A DNA stretch of 57,767 nt from Gammaproteobacteria bacterium (GTDB lineage Bacteria; Pseudomonadota; Gammaproteobacteria; SZUA-229), in assembly GCA_015488885.1 (NCBI GenBank), contig WFMW01000048.1:1-57767 (forward strand), given 5' to 3'. A program made the translations under genes and the position numbers. This document shows positions 17,096 through 27,955 of the stretch, piece after piece (within the stretch, counting starts at the first letter, position 1; each line of letters starts with the position of its first letter). The notes beneath the pieces are model-generated. The model saw nothing but the letters and a program-made list of their open reading frames with translations. It had not been told where the DNA came from and ran no database searches.

Positions 17096-18781
17096 TTAAT
17101 GTGCGTTGTCTGTTTTTGCATGCGTGAGCATTTCTTCTGCATGTACACGAGATTGTGCGGTAATCTTAACACCGCTTAACATACGTGCAATTTCCTCTAT
17201 ACGTTGTGCTGGGGTCAGGCTGACGACATGACTACTAACATTATGACTGCGTGTATGTTTTTCAACCAGCAGATGATGTTGTCCCTGTGAGGCTACCTGC
17301 GCTAAATGAGTAATACAGATCAGCTGATTAGTCTGGCCGAGTGAAGCCAGGTGCTGGCCGACTATATCAGCAATCCCTCCGCCAATCCCACTGTCAACTT
17401 CATCAAATATTAATGTTGGAATTTTGCTGGTTTTAGCAATTATCATCTGAATTGCCAGGCTGATACGGGCGAGTTCGCCACCGGATGCAACGCGGGCAAC
17501 AGGTTTACAGGTCTGCCCGCTATTTGCGGTGACGGTAAATTCAATTTTATCGAGACCGTGAGCGCTGTATTGTGTGGTATCAGTCGAATTTATTTCAATA
17601 ATAAATTTGCCACCACTCATGCCTAGTGTCTGCATTGCCCGAGTAATATTTTTATTCAGTTTTCTGGCTGCTGCATGACGGCTTTCGCTCAGCCGCTTAC
17701 TGCTCAGTAGATATTTCTGTTCAAGCTGTTCATATTGCAGTTTCAGCTCATCGAGACGTTCATCAGCATGGTCGATATCATGCAGTTCTTTCAGTAGGTT
17801 TTGATGGGTTTCATGCAGGAATTCAGGCGCAACCTGATGTTTGCGTGCCAGATCCAGAATAGTCTGTATACGCGATTCGGTTTCTGCCAGGCGTTGATTA
17901 TCCAGCTCTATGGTGTCCTGATAACCGCGTAACAGGGAAATACTTTCATCCAGCTGAAGCTGTGCGTTCTGAATAAATTCAACTGCTGGTAACAGGCTTT
18001 TATCCATATCAGCCAGTTTTTCTAACAGTTGCTGTAATCCAGCCAGCCCAGACTGTATATTACGATTATCATCATCACTCAATGAATATAGCGTTTGCTG
18101 TACCCCATTTTGCAGGCTTTCTGCATTGGCAAGGCGTTGATGCTGTGTGTTTAATTGCAGGTATTCATTATCTTCCAGTGCCAGTTCATCAAGTTCACGC
18201 GTTTGAAAGCGTAATAGATCAACCCGGTCATTGCGTTGTGTCGTGGTCTGTAATAAATGCTGATACTGTTCTTCAACCAGTTTTAGTTCAACAAACTGGT
18301 TGCTGACCTTTTTGAGTAATTCGCTGTGAGCAGCATAGTCATCAAGCAGTTGCCGCTGCACGGCTGGTTTCATCATTGACTGATGTTCATGCTGGCCATG
18401 AATATCCATCAGCATTTCAGCAAGTTCCCGGATGTTCTGTAAATTTACCGGAGTGCCGTTGATATAGGCGCGGGAACGACCATCTCTGGTAATCCGGCGG
18501 CGTAATATACATTCATCTTCAGCATTTAATTCCTGTGTCACCAGCCAGCTGCAAATAGAAGTATGTGTACTGACATCAAATTCAGCAACAATTTCAGCAA
18601 AATCTGTTCCCTGCCGGATGGTATCGGTGTCAGCACGATCTCCCAGAACCAGATGCAGTGCGCCCAGCAAAATAGATTTGCCCGCACCAGTTTCTCCTGT
18701 CAGGACAGTGAGTCCTGTATCGAAGTCCAGTTCAAGTTTATCAATAAGGATAAAATTGTGAATATAGAGATGTTTTAGCAT
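17096..18781 (-). CDS. recN: DNA repair protein RecN
   Basis: A 561-residue SMC-like ATPase acting in double-strand break repair. Walker A is GETGAGKS (29-36), the middle (about 160-370) is a Gln/Glu/Leu-rich coiled coil, and the signature ASGGELARISLAIQ and Walker B (LIFDEVDSGIGG) lie near 445-490. The length is typical. It starts 6 bp after the nadK stop, so nadK and recN are probably co-transcribed, an arrangement common in gammaproteobacteria. Confidence 0.95.
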   Translation of the reverse strand: MLKHLYIHNFILIDKLELDFDTGLTVLTGETGAGKSILLGALHLVLGDRADTDTIRQGTDFAEIVAEFDVSTHTSICSWLVTQELNAEDECILRRRITRDGRSRAYINGTPVNLQNIRELAEMLMDIHGQHEHQSMMKPAVQRQLLDDYAAHSELLKKVSNQFVELKLVEEQYQHLLQTTTQRNDRVDLLRFQTRELDELALEDNEYLQLNTQHQRLANAESLQNGVQQTLYSLSDDDNRNIQSGLAGLQQLLEKLADMDKSLLPAVEFIQNAQLQLDESISLLRGYQDTIELDNQRLAETESRIQTILDLARKHQVAPEFLHETHQNLLKELHDIDHADERLDELKLQYEQLEQKYLLSSKRLSESRHAAARKLNKNITRAMQTLGMSGGKFIIEINSTDTTQYSAHGLDKIEFTVTANSGQTCKPVARVASGGELARISLAIQMIIAKTSKIPTLIFDEVDSGIGGGIADIVGQHLASLGQTNQLICITHLAQVASQGQHHLLVEKHTRSHNVSSHVVSLTPAQRIEEIARMLSGVKITAQSRVHAEEMLTHAKTDNAH

Positions 18782-18787
18782 ACTTTT

Positions 18788-19738
18788 TTAAGAATATTCA
18801 CTCCAGTGCAGTTTGGCGCGCAGAATCTCAAAATAATTATGTTCCGGTGGATGTAACAGGGTAATACGTCCGGGTTTACGCCTGATTTTTATATGGTCGC
18901 CAACATGTACATCGGTTGAAATATGGCCGTCACAACTCGATTGGGCGACCCCCCCCTTGGTATTGCAGATAAGAATATCAATTTGTGAGCTGGCATCGAC
19001 CACAATAGGGCGACTGCTTAAGGTATGGGGTGAAATCGGTACCAGCGTTATCGCGTCCAGAGTGGCATGCAGAATTGGGCCGCCTGCTGACAACGCGTAG
19101 GCAGTTGAACCGGTCGGTGTGGAAACCACCATGCCGTCAGCACGCTGGTGATTGACAAAACTATGATTAATTCGGGTTTCAAATTCAATCATCCGGGCTA
19201 CATCGCGAATATGCACGACGGCATCGTTAAAGGCATCACAACTAAAAATGACCTGTTCGTCACGAATGACCTCACAGGCAAGTAAAAAACGTTTTTCTTC
19301 ACAATAATTACCATCAAGAATTTCATTTAATGAGGTTTCCATCTGACTGGACGATATGTCGGCGAGAAAACCCAGGCGGCCAACATTAATACCCAGTAAT
19401 GGCACATTAAACGGTGCCAGTGAGCGTACTGCACTGAGAATTGTCCCATCACCACCTACCACAATAACCAGCTCACAGCGTTGACCAATTTCCTCTCGTG
19501 GCCCGGAAGGGAAATACTGATTAATCGTAGCTGGAACACATTCGTCAACCAGTACCTCACAATGGCGTTGTTTCAGGTAGTTAAATAAAAGCAGCAGCGT
19601 TTCGCGTACCGACTCGGCTTCGGGCTTGGTGATAATGCCAATGCGGGAAAAATGACAGTCTGTGCAGGTCGAGTCATTGGCTGATATGAGCTTAGCCGTT
19701 TGATTTTTATTGGCGGATATAGACATAAGTTCTACCAT
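18788..19738 (-). CDS. nadK: NAD kinase
   Basis: An ATP-dependent NAD kinase making NADP. The GGDGT motif lies in VVVGGDGTILSA, followed by GINVGRLGFLAD, the NDAVVH motif and the glycine-rich TPTGSTAYALSAGGP, all family hallmarks. The start is uncertain: ATGs at 19738 and 19726 and a TTG at 19762 are in frame, none with a clear ribosome site. The first 25-35 residues before RIGIITKP are not conserved in the family. It is the upstream partner of recN and lies 82 bp downstream of no coding sequence on the same strand other than mutS. Confidence 0.92.
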   Translation of the reverse strand: MVELMSISANKNQTAKLISANDSTCTDCHFSRIGIITKPEAESVRETLLLLFNYLKQRHCEVLVDECVPATINQYFPSGPREEIGQRCELVIVVGGDGTILSAVRSLAPFNVPLLGINVGRLGFLADISSSQMETSLNEILDGNYCEEKRFLLACEVIRDEQVIFSCDAFNDAVVHIRDVARMIEFETRINHSFVNHQRADGMVVSTPTGSTAYALSAGGPILHATLDAITLVPISPHTLSSRPIVVDASSQIDILICNTKGGVAQSSCDGHISTDVHVGDHIKIRRKPGRITLLHPPEHNYFEILRAKLHWSEYS

Positions 19739-19819
19739 AGAGCACGGATAAACAAGATGCAATAATAAATGGCATTTTTTTCAATGGTATATGTCGGGAG
19801 TCTGTCATATAGCCAGGTG

Positions 19820-22423
19820 TTAGTTTATGGCGAGTTTTTTTAGCTGATAGAGTATATCCAGTGCCTCACGCGGGTTTATGTCATCGGGGTTTAAATTCTG
19901 TAGCTGTTCGATTAAAGGATGTGGCTGATCATTAAAAAGTTCATACTGACCGCTTTGCTGAGGGAGGCTGGCCGCCTGTTGTTCAAGTAGCTGTAGTTTT
20001 TTTCTTGCCTGTTCAATGACCGGTCTGGGGACACCAGCCAGTTGCGCGACCTGCAGGCCATAACTCTGGTTTGCCGGGCCGGGTTTTACGCTATGTAGAA
20101 AGATGATTTTTTCACCATGTTCTACTGCATCAATATGGACATTATTGATACCGCTGATTTCCTCAGGCAAGGCAGTGATTTCAAAATAATGGGTGGCAAA
20201 CAGGGTATAGGCGCGGTTGTGTTTGCTAAGTTGCCAGGCACAGGCCCAGGCCAGTGACAGGCCATCGAAAGTGCTGGTGCCACGGCCTATTTCATCCATC
20301 AATACCAGACTATTCGCGGTGGCATTATTGAGAATATTGGCGGCTTCAGTCATTTCTACCATAAAGGTCGAACGTCCGCTGGCAAGGTCATCCGAAGCAC
20401 CGATACGGGTAAAAATACGGTCAATTGGCCCGATGACCGCTTCCTGTGCAGGTACATAACTACCCATACAGGCCAGTAATACAATGAGCGCTGTCTGCCG
20501 CATATAGGTCGATTTACCCCCCATATTCGGCCCGGTAATAATGCTCATGCGTTTGCTGTCACTGAGCAGGGTATCATTGGCGATAAAAGGGGTATCCAGC
20601 ACCCGTTCAACCACCGGGTGACGCCCCCGGGTGATATGAATGCCGGGTGTATCAACCAGGGTTGGGCAGTTATAATCCAGTGTCTGGGCGCGTTCTGCCA
20701 GACAGGTGATCGCATCGAGTTCAGCAATGCCTGTGGCACAAAGTTTAAGCCGTGCAATATTTTGCTGTAGCTGTTTAAGTAACTCGTCATAGAGTGATTT
20801 TTCCAGTGCCAGAGCACGTTCACGCGCACTCAGCACTTTTTCTTCATAGCGTTTGAGTTCTTCGGTAATAAAACGCTCGGTGGTTTTTAAGGTTTGCTTG
20901 CGAATATAGTCGTCGGGTACCTGCTCCGATTGCAGACGACTTATTTCAATATAATAGCCATGTATGCGGTTATAACTGACTTTTAATGTTTTGCAGCCGC
21001 TGCGTTCACGCTCACGCATTTCCAGCTGGGTGAGAAAATCATCGGCATGTTTACTTAAACCGCGTAGTTCATCGAGTTCAGCATGATAACCTTCAGCAAT
21101 CACGCCGCCATCGCGAATCAGTACCGGCGGATTATCTTTGATGGCGCGTGTCAGTAGCTCAACCAGATCTGGATGGGTATTGATATTGATGCTTAGACTG
21201 TTTAACCGCTTACTGTGACAGTTTTGCAGAATGCTTTGTATGTCGGGCAACACCCTCAGTGACTGCTTTAAGGTAGTGAGATCACGTGGGCGTGCTGACA
21301 GTAATGCCACGCGACCTGTAATGCGCTCGATATCACCGATTTTATTCAGGATGCTCTGGATATCTGCGACAGACTGCTTATCGATTAACTCGGCAACGGC
21401 CTGCTGGCGATATTGCAATGGTTGCCGGTTGCGTAGCGGGGTGTGTAACCAGCGCCGCAGACAGCGGCTGCCCATGCTGGTAATACTGCGATCGATCACC
21501 GAGGCAAGGGTATTCTCTGCACCACCGGTTAAGTTAACTTCAATTTCAAGATTACGCCGACTGGCCGCATCCAGTACCACCACATTATCGGTATTTTCAA
21601 CCTGAAGACTGTTAATATGCGGTAATGTTGCACGCTGGGTATTCTGTACATATTGCAACAGACAACCGGCAGCCATAATGGCAACCGTTAAATCATCGCA
21701 GCCAAAACCACTTAGATCACGGGTTTGAAACTGCGTATTTAACAGCCTGTCGGCACTGTCAGCATCAAACCACCACGGTGGTTGCAGGCGCAGGCTGGTT
21801 TCAGTTTTCAGATAATGTTCGAGATCACTGGCAAGTGTTGAATCTTCTGCCAGTAGAATTTCAGCTGGATTAAGGCGTTCCAGTTCAGCCAACAGTTGTT
21901 CTGCTGAGCGCACTTCGAGCACACAGAAACGGCCAGCACTGATGCTTAGACTGGCAATACCAATTTTATTCGCCTGTTTATGCACACACACCAGTAGATT
22001 ATCTTTACGCTCATCAAGCAGTGCTTCTTCAGTTACTGTGCCGGGGGTTACAATGCGCATTACCTTACGTTTCACCGGTCCCTTGCTTTCACCAGGTTTG
22101 CTGACCTGCTCACAAATGGCGACAGATTCGCCGCGTTTAATCAGCCGTGACAGGTAATTGTCGGCTGCATGATAAGGAATGCCACACATTGGAATCGGAC
22201 TGCCATTGGAAGAACCGCGTGAGGTCAGGGTAATGTCCAGTAGCCTGGCAGCTTTTCTGGCATCATCATAAAACAACTCGTAGAAGTCACCCATGCGATA
22301 GAACAACAGGGTATCGGGGTGGTCAGCCTTGATGCGCAGAAACTGCTGCATCATCGGAGTGTGAGTGCCAAAATCGGTGCTATGATCGGGCTGATTGGAT
22401 GTTGTTGAGGTGGATACAGTCAT
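19820..22423 (-). CDS. mutS: DNA mismatch repair protein MutS
   Basis: An 867-residue mismatch-recognition ATPase. Domain I contains [15 protein letters not shown] near residue 42, with the conserved Phe-x-Glu mismatch-contacting motif in its usual place. The ATPase domain has Walker [14 protein letters not shown] near 625, [14 protein letters not shown] and [15 protein letters not shown], and the C-terminus carries the short tetramerisation tail. Length compares well with E. coli (853). It is the 5' gene of a mutS-nadK-recN block on the minus strand. Confidence 0.97.
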   Translation of the reverse strand: MTVSTSTTSNQPDHSTDFGTHTPMMQQFLRIKADHPDTLLFYRMGDFYELFYDDARKAARLLDITLTSRGSSNGSPIPMCGIPYHAADNYLSRLIKRGESVAICEQVSKPGESKGPVKRKVMRIVTPGTVTEEALLDERKDNLLVCVHKQANKIGIASLSISAGRFCVLEVRSAEQLLAELERLNPAEILLAEDSTLASDLEHYLKTETSLRLQPPWWFDADSADRLLNTQFQTRDLSGFGCDDLTVAIMAAGCLLQYVQNTQRATLPHINSLQVENTDNVVVLDAASRRNLEIEVNLTGGAENTLASVIDRSITSMGSRCLRRWLHTPLRNRQPLQYRQQAVAELIDKQSVADIQSILNKIGDIERITGRVALLSARPRDLTTLKQSLRVLPDIQSILQNCHSKRLNSLSININTHPDLVELLTRAIKDNPPVLIRDGGVIAEGYHAELDELRGLSKHADDFLTQLEMRERERSGCKTLKVSYNRIHGYYIEISRLQSEQVPDDYIRKQTLKTTERFITEELKRYEEKVLSARERALALEKSLYDELLKQLQQNIARLKLCATGIAELDAITCLAERAQTLDYNCPTLVDTPGIHITRGRHPVVERVLDTPFIANDTLLSDSKRMSIITGPNMGGKSTYMRQTALIVLLACMGSYVPAQEAVIGPIDRIFTRIGASDDLASGRSTFMVEMTEAANILNNATANSLVLMDEIGRGTSTFDGLSLAWACAWQLSKHNRAYTLFATHYFEITALPEEISGINNVHIDAVEHGEKIIFLHSVKPGPANQSYGLQVAQLAGVPRPVIEQARKKLQLLEQQAASLPQQSGQYELFNDQPHPLIEQLQNLNPDDINPREALDILYQLKKLAIN

Positions 22424-22672
22424 ACGATGAAGTTTACTGGAAATTGTGTCCGAGGTAAGTGGAATTTAGTTATTTTCATATCTATTCTGGTTCTCATGTT
22501 TCTGCGTGGTTAACGCCGTCGCCGTATGTATTGCCATGTCAGAGCGCAATGGCGAGATATTCTCTTGCCTTGAAACTCCAGTGTCGGATAAACTCCAGTG
22601 TCAGTGTGAAAATTGTTACTACTTTGCTATAAATAACCATCTGATCTTATTTTAACTCCGATACCTAACGTT

Positions 22673-24442
22673 ATGAAGCATACCCGTATCAATGTCACCA
22701 TACAGTCCGGTCGGCCATCGAGCCAGATAAGCCTGAGTGATGAGGCCCGGCAGGATGTACAGCAGGCTTATCTTGTCTCTCAGCGTCAACGTTTTAAAAT
22801 GGAAGTCAACCGCCTGACAGGTGGTGAGATGCTAGCCATGCTACAGGCAAAATCCAGTGCCGGTGCGGCATCACAAAATCTGGCTTTTTTGATGAGTTAT
22901 GTCTATATCTGGTACTGGTTAGAGCATAATGTGCATAAAAAATTTCAGCCTCAGGTATTAGCGGTATTTACTAAGGGTAAACAGGCTTTTTTAATGGCAA
23001 TGTTGTTGCAAAGCAACAGTTCTGGAGATTTTATCCGTCAATATATTCAGTACTGGATTGATTATCAGGGAGAGGCACAATTACAACAGCAGCAGATACT
23101 AGCGTTACTCAAGCAGCATAATAATATGATAATGCTGGTTCAATACATTGAATCTGTCTGGTCATCAATGCAGTTATTTACCCGGTCCCATGCACAGGCA
23201 TATAAGGATCTGGCAAAGCAGGAAAAAGACCGTTATACAAACATGCTGGGTGATGACGACCGGGAACGGCTGGCACTGATCGACCAACTGCCTGACACAG
23301 CACTGTCAGGCCGATTTACTAAACTCGGTATTATTCCTGCGATGGGCTGCCCGCAAACCTGTCGCCATTGTATGTTTATTTTTCGTCCATTAATGAAAAA
23401 TACGCAAGACCCCATGCCCCTGTATCAGATGGTTGATACATTAACGACATCGGTGTTATTTACCGGTGGTGATCTGAGTAAACATCTGAATCATTTTTAC
23501 CAGGCTATCAGCAGTATGCAGCATGTCTCGACTTTTGCCATTTTATTGAATGGTGATTTTGCCGATACGCGTGAGAGTACCCGGACGGTGTTAGCGAATA
23601 TGGCAGCGGCTGTTCGCCGACGTTCGATTACCTGGCCAAAAGCAAAAGTTATGTTACAGATTAGCTTTGATGAATTTCATCAGGAAGTGGTGGTGGACCG
23701 TCACGGGAATTTAACGGAGCGCATTCCCGTGACTAAAATCGCCAATATTGTTGAGGCAGTAGTACGTTTCAGCGATGAGATCCAACTGTGTCTGTTACAC
23801 AAACAGGGGGCGCTAAATTTTTCCATGGCATTGTTCGAGAAGGGGGTATTCGCCAGGCTGGTCAGGGAACTGGGGCGGCGGGGTCATCAGGTCAAAATTA
23901 CTTCAACAGCGCCATCGAGCCGGTTAAAACGTAATCCGGCTAATCCCGATAATCCTGCACCATTGATTAAAGATGCAACATTTATCCTGGCAAAAAATCC
24001 CGATGTACCCCTGATGTTTACCAGCTCCACTATTGATGCATATGGCCGTGCTAATACCATGGCATTACATGAAGCCGTCAATGAACGTGACCTGTTAAAA
24101 CAGCTGCTTGTCGGTAAAGGGGCGGGGGGTGAGGTCTTTGATAAAGATATGATGTTCTGGTTTAATGGCTGGGTTACCCTGTTTTCGGCAGTACATATGT
24201 GCCTGGGTAATGTGTTTACGGACGGCCTGACACTGATTCGCCAACGCCAGCTTAAAGACCCGCTGACAAATGCCTTAAATCAATTCGATTTACGTCTGCT
24301 GGCGTTTTACCGCGAGAAGCGCGATAATCTGGACACTATTATTGAAACATCGACCAGCCCTCATCATCTGTTTCATTGTATCACCGAGAACAGCAAAATA
24401 CGCCTGCATATGACCCGTCGTTTACTGGAACAGGGCGGTTAA
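22673..24442 (+). CDS. Radical-SAM-like protein of unknown function
   Basis: A 589-residue protein I do not recognise. Residues 226-233 read CPQTCRHC, a C-x3-C-x2-C motif of the radical SAM [4Fe-4S] site, followed by VLFTGGDLSK with GGD at 265-267 in the place of the usual GGE strand, and a conserved-looking QISFDEFHQE near 335. Before it are about 220 mostly helical, Gln-rich residues with no family I can name; after it, 250 residues include STIDAYGRANTM and CLGNVF. No signal peptide or membrane helix is evident. It stands alone, divergent from mutS, with no clear ribosome site. A SAM-dependent radical enzyme is the best reading, substrate unknown. Confidence 0.7.
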   Translation: MKHTRINVTIQSGRPSSQISLSDEARQDVQQAYLVSQRQRFKMEVNRLTGGEMLAMLQAKSSAGAASQNLAFLMSYVYIWYWLEHNVHKKFQPQVLAVFTKGKQAFLMAMLLQSNSSGDFIRQYIQYWIDYQGEAQLQQQQILALLKQHNNMIMLVQYIESVWSSMQLFTRSHAQAYKDLAKQEKDRYTNMLGDDDRERLALIDQLPDTALSGRFTKLGIIPAMGCPQTCRHCMFIFRPLMKNTQDPMPLYQMVDTLTTSVLFTGGDLSKHLNHFYQAISSMQHVSTFAILLNGDFADTRESTRTVLANMAAAVRRRSITWPKAKVMLQISFDEFHQEVVVDRHGNLTERIPVTKIANIVEAVVRFSDEIQLCLLHKQGALNFSMALFEKGVFARLVRELGRRGHQVKITSTAPSSRLKRNPANPDNPAPLIKDATFILAKNPDVPLMFTSSTIDAYGRANTMALHEAVNERDLLKQLLVGKGAGGEVFDKDMMFWFNGWVTLFSAVHMCLGNVFTDGLTLIRQRQLKDPLTNALNQFDLRLLAFYREKRDNLDTIIETSTSPHHLFHCITENSKIRLHMTRRLLEQGG

Positions 24443-24632
24443 GTCAGGATTTTTGCAATGGGTTTAATTGTTTATTCTATGAAATATCCGGGTTAATTTA
24501 TAAAAATGTAAAAATATCTTGTAAACAATCTGGTTATCGTGCTATAAAAAGAATAACTGGATGGGTTTCATATGGATGTTCGATGGAGAAAAATTAAAAT
24601 AAACAAAGGACTATTTTTCTAACTGATAAAAT

Positions 24633-24980
24633 ATGCTACCACGCTTTATTTATGAGGTATTACCATACTTATATTTAAGTATTGGGCTTACAACTGGGCT
24701 GATATTTCATTCCAGTGTGATTTTTATTGCCGCTTCATTATTGATTGCGACAGGTATTTCAATTCTGTATATGCGGTTTAGTTACCGACGTAAATTACAG
24801 CAAGTATCCACCACTACCAATAGCCTCTCTGCGCGTCGGCATCATTATGTCAGTCGGTGCAGTGCTGATCGTCGGCGGAACCAGTTATTGCCATTTCCAT
24901 TGATTGATTGTTATGGTTATCTGGTTACCTATGATCGTCGCCGGGGTGAGCGCAGAACGTCAGATTCTCCGGTATCATGA
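24633..24980 (+). CDS. Small membrane protein with Arg-rich DRR/ERR tail
   Basis: A 115-residue hypothetical protein. Residues about 10-48 form two closely spaced membrane helices ending in the basic MRFSYRRKLQ; the rest is soluble and ends YDRRRGERRTSDSPVS. The DRR-x-(G/A)ERR pattern also occurs in the small protein at 36286-36471 and earlier here as SADRRRNQ. It has no strong ribosome site; AAAGGA lies about 25 bases upstream. The last 6 bp overlap the convergent cysQ gene. No function is known to me. Confidence 0.55.
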   Translation: MLPRFIYEVLPYLYLSIGLTTGLIFHSSVIFIAASLLIATGISILYMRFSYRRKLQQVSTTTNSLSARRHHYVSRCSADRRRNQLLPFPLIDCYGYLVTYDRRRGERRTSDSPVS

Positions 24981-25790
24981 CAGATACATTGACCAGTCAC
25001 GGCTGTCATCACCAAACACAAAAAAGAACGGGTTAAGCAGGCTGTCTTTGGTATTGTATTTCAATGGTGTCATATCTATTTTAGTTATATAGCCACCGGC
25101 CTGTTCAACAATACAATGTGCAGCAGCGGTATCCCATTCTGAAGTCAGCCCCAGTCTGGGATAAAGATCGGCTTTACCTTCAGCAACCAGGCAGAATTTT
25201 AGTGAACTTCCCATGCTGATAACGTCTACATCCCCCAGCTTCTCCATATAGTGCTGCATCATCTCAGAACCGTGAGAACGGCTGCCGGCAACGGTAAGCC
25301 GGGTATTTTTGCTGGTATCAAGTTTACGTACTTTAATGGGGTTTGCCTCGCCACCATGTTCAGCCTTGAAACTGCCACCGCCCGACCAGGCAAAATAGTC
25401 AACATCCAGTACCGGAACATGAATGACGCCGATGATACTTTTATGCTGGTGGATCAGGGCTATATTAACCGTGAACTCGCCATTGCGTTTAACAAACTCA
25501 CGGGTGCCATCCAGTGGATCCACCAGCCAGTAGGTTTCCCAGCTGGCTCGTTCAGCAAAGGGTAATTTTGCTGATTCTTCTGATAAGATAGGGATATCGG
25601 GGGTTAACTCGGTCAGACGCTGTAAAATCAGCGTATGTGAGGCTAAATCTGCGGCAGTCAGTGGTGATTTATCTGCTTTCTCTTCAACCTCAAAATCGGT
25701 GTTGTAAATGGCTAAAATGGCTTTGCCTGCATCGCGAGCAATGACGACACAGTGGTGGCAAAGATTTTCCAGATTTAGTGAATGACTCAT
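24975..25790 (-). CDS. cysQ: 3'(2'),5'-bisphosphate nucleotidase CysQ
   Basis: A 271-residue lithium-sensitive phosphatase of the inositol-monophosphatase family that removes the 3' phosphate of PAP or PAPS, supporting sulfate assimilation. Metal-site motifs are visible: SEES (about 73-76), WLVDPLDGTREF (about 88-99) and SEWDTAAAHCIVEQAGG near 218. The start at 25790 is preferred because an AGGAA site lies about 10 bases upstream; an in-frame upstream codon at 25823 would add 11 residues. It is divergent from yrfG, whose ATG is 64 bp away. Confidence 0.92.
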   Translation of the reverse strand: MSHSLNLENLCHHCVVIARDAGKAILAIYNTDFEVEEKADKSPLTAADLASHTLILQRLTELTPDIPILSEESAKLPFAERASWETYWLVDPLDGTREFVKRNGEFTVNIALIHQHKSIIGVIHVPVLDVDYFAWSGGGSFKAEHGGEANPIKVRKLDTSKNTRLTVAGSRSHGSEMMQHYMEKLGDVDVISMGSSLKFCLVAEGKADLYPRLGLTSEWDTAAAHCIVEQAGGYITKIDMTPLKYNTKDSLLNPFFFVFGDDSRDWSMYLS

Positions 25791-25853
25791 AAATAAAAGA
25801 TTCCTGTATTTTTGTAGTGACAAACGTAATTATATAGTATCCAAATCAATCTT

Positions 25854-26546
25854 ATGACTATAGACGTTGATAATAAAAAAAGCTTTGATCCAGAGCATGA
25901 CTGGCAAAATATTGAAACAGTTATGCTGGATATGGATGGAACCTTACTGGATCTGCATTTTGATAATCAATTCTGGTTAACTTATGTGCCGCAGTGTTAT
26001 GCACGTAAGCATCGATTAACAGATAAGGCTGCACATGAAAAATTAATGCAGAAATACAACGCAGTGCGTGGTCAGCTGGACTGGTATTGTGTGGATTACT
26101 GGAGCAAACAACTGGGGCTGGACATTGAGCAATTGAAGCATGATATGGTAGACAAAATTGCGCTACGTCCTGAAGTGGACGGTTTTCTAAGCTGGTTAAA
26201 TAAGCAACGCAAACGTATAGTATTAGTAACGAATGCACACCCGATAAGTTTGTGGTTAAAAATGGATAAAACCGGCTTGCATGGCCATTTTGATAAAATC
26301 ATTCATGCCCATGAGCTGGGTCTGGCAAAAGAACATGCCGGATTCTGGAAGAAATTGCAGTCACTGGAGTCGTATCGGCCGACAAAGACAATGTTGATTG
26401 ATGACAATATAGCGGTGCTGGATAGTGCGCATCGTTATGGTATACGGTATTGTATGGGTATCTATTTACCCGATAGCCAGGGTGAAGCCATCGACAACGC
26501 GGCTTATCCATTGGTGAAAAATTTTAAGGATATAATCTATGGATGA
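25854..26546 (+). CDS. yrfG: HAD hydrolase, GMP/IMP nucleotidase YrfG
   Basis: A 230-residue haloacid-dehalogenase phosphatase. Motif I is MLDMDGTLLDL (24-34), motif II LVTNAHP (about 123-129), motif III lysine in LAKEHAGFW, and motif IV LIDDNIAVLD (about 180-189). The wording LDMDGTLLDLHFDNQFW is typical of YrfG, which dephosphorylates GMP and IMP in E. coli. It lies divergent from cysQ and convergent with surA (17 bp between the two ends). Confidence 0.9.
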   Translation: MTIDVDNKKSFDPEHDWQNIETVMLDMDGTLLDLHFDNQFWLTYVPQCYARKHRLTDKAAHEKLMQKYNAVRGQLDWYCVDYWSKQLGLDIEQLKHDMVDKIALRPEVDGFLSWLNKQRKRIVLVTNAHPISLWLKMDKTGLHGHFDKIIHAHELGLAKEHAGFWKKLQSLESYRPTKTMLIDDNIAVLDSAHRYGIRYCMGIYLPDSQGEAIDNAAYPLVKNFKDIIYG

Positions 26547-26563
26547 CAGATCTGGATAACAGA

Positions 26564-27901
26564 TTAGCCAGGCTTATAACGTTTGTCTAAATATTTCACA
26601 TAGGCCTCATCACGAATTCGGCGTAGCCAGAGGCGTAATTGTTCGTCAATTTTTCTTTTTTGAATAGCCAGTCGTGCTGTGTTTTCCTTAATGGTTTTTG
26701 ACTGGTCGTGGTCGCGTCGTGCTACTACCTGAACAATATGCCAGCCAAACCGAGTTTTAAATGGTGCAGAAATTTCACCCACTTTCAGTTTATTCATTAC
26801 TTTCTCAAAGGTGGGTACAAAATTGCCGGGGTCAGCCCAGCCCAGATCGCCGCCTCTGGTTTTTGATCCAGGGTCATCGGAATATTTAGCTGCCAGTGGA
26901 GCAAATTTTTTGCCATCTTCTATTTGCTGTTTTATATCCAGCAAGGTTTTACGTGCATTTTCATCGGTCATTTTACCGCTGGTGCGGATAAGGATATGTC
27001 TGGCATGTGTCTGTTTTACGATAACAGCATTACTGGAATGGCTGACAAGCTGTAGAATATGAAAACCACTGGCGCTACGCAGAGGTTTGGTGATTTCACC
27101 AGGGGATAAATTTTTCACAGCGTTGACAAATAATTTGGGTAATTCATTAGCTTTACGTTCACCTAGATCACCACCATTTAATGCATTTCTGCCGTTAGAA
27201 TATTTAATCGCCATGTCGCTAAATTTACTTCCTGCCCTGATTTTTTTATAGATATTCTCAGCCTTCTGTTTTGCCTTTTGCAAAGCTTTCGGGCTAACTT
27301 CCTCAGGTATAGAAATTAGAATATGGCGCAAATGGTAGCTGATTTTTGCCGCATCGGTGGATTCATTTTGATGGATATATTGTTGAATTTCCTGTTGTGA
27401 GATATTAATCCGGTCAACTACCAGGCGCTGTTGCAGTTTTTTGATAATAAGTTCTTTTCGTGTTTCTTCACGGAAACGGCTATAGGGGATGCCTTGTCGA
27501 TTAATTGCGTCTCGAAATTGATTCAGTGATAAATGATTGGTTTTTGCCAGTTGTTCAAGCATGCGGTTTAAGAGTAAATCATTAATCTGTATGCCAAGTT
27601 GTTTGGCTTTTTGTAACTGAATATCATCCCGAATCATTTTTTCCAGTACCTGTTTGCGTAGTGCTTTGGCTTCAGTACCAGAGATATTCTCAAGTTTTAA
27701 TTGTTTTTTGAAATCATTAATTCGATTAATCAGCATTTGTTGAGTAATAACATCATCGTTAACCACAACAATAATGTGATCAAGGGGTATTACTTTTGCA
27801 AAAGCTAACGGGTTAAAAGCGAGAGTGAAAATGAATAAACAGCCGTTAACAAGGGCAATTAAGGATGTTGGTGAAAAAATTTTTTTAGAAGAAATATTCA
27901 T
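26564..27901 (-). CDS. surA: Periplasmic chaperone and peptidyl-prolyl isomerase SurA
   Basis: A 445-residue outer-membrane-protein chaperone. A signal peptide covers about residues 1-35 (hydrophobic LIALVNGCLFIFTLAFNP, ending FAKV), then the SurA N-terminal domain (about 37-165) and two parvulin domains, one at about 185-285 and one at about 290-395, both with the RHILI motif and GGDLG loops. The last helix packs back on the N-domain in the known structure. It is the last gene of the run argD-argF-lptD-surA, 54 bp after lptD, and works with LptD in outer-membrane assembly. Confidence 0.95.
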   Translation of the reverse strand: MNISSKKIFSPTSLIALVNGCLFIFTLAFNPLAFAKVIPLDHIIVVVNDDVITQQMLINRINDFKKQLKLENISGTEAKALRKQVLEKMIRDDIQLQKAKQLGIQINDLLLNRMLEQLAKTNHLSLNQFRDAINRQGIPYSRFREETRKELIIKKLQQRLVVDRINISQQEIQQYIHQNESTDAAKISYHLRHILISIPEEVSPKALQKAKQKAENIYKKIRAGSKFSDMAIKYSNGRNALNGGDLGERKANELPKLFVNAVKNLSPGEITKPLRSASGFHILQLVSHSSNAVIVKQTHARHILIRTSGKMTDENARKTLLDIKQQIEDGKKFAPLAAKYSDDPGSKTRGGDLGWADPGNFVPTFEKVMNKLKVGEISAPFKTRFGWHIVQVVARRDHDQSKTIKENTARLAIQKRKIDEQLRLWLRRIRDEAYVKYLDKRYKPG

Positions 27902-27955
27902 AAATTTATTGGTGAATGTATCAAGGAATCTCCGAACGAGTCTATACTATCGAAT

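Noticed and set aside
24376-24597. 73-codon open frame overlapping the end of the radical-SAM-like gene
   Set aside because: Its first third is the shifted frame of a well-supported gene and the rest is AT-rich spacer with no ribosome site.
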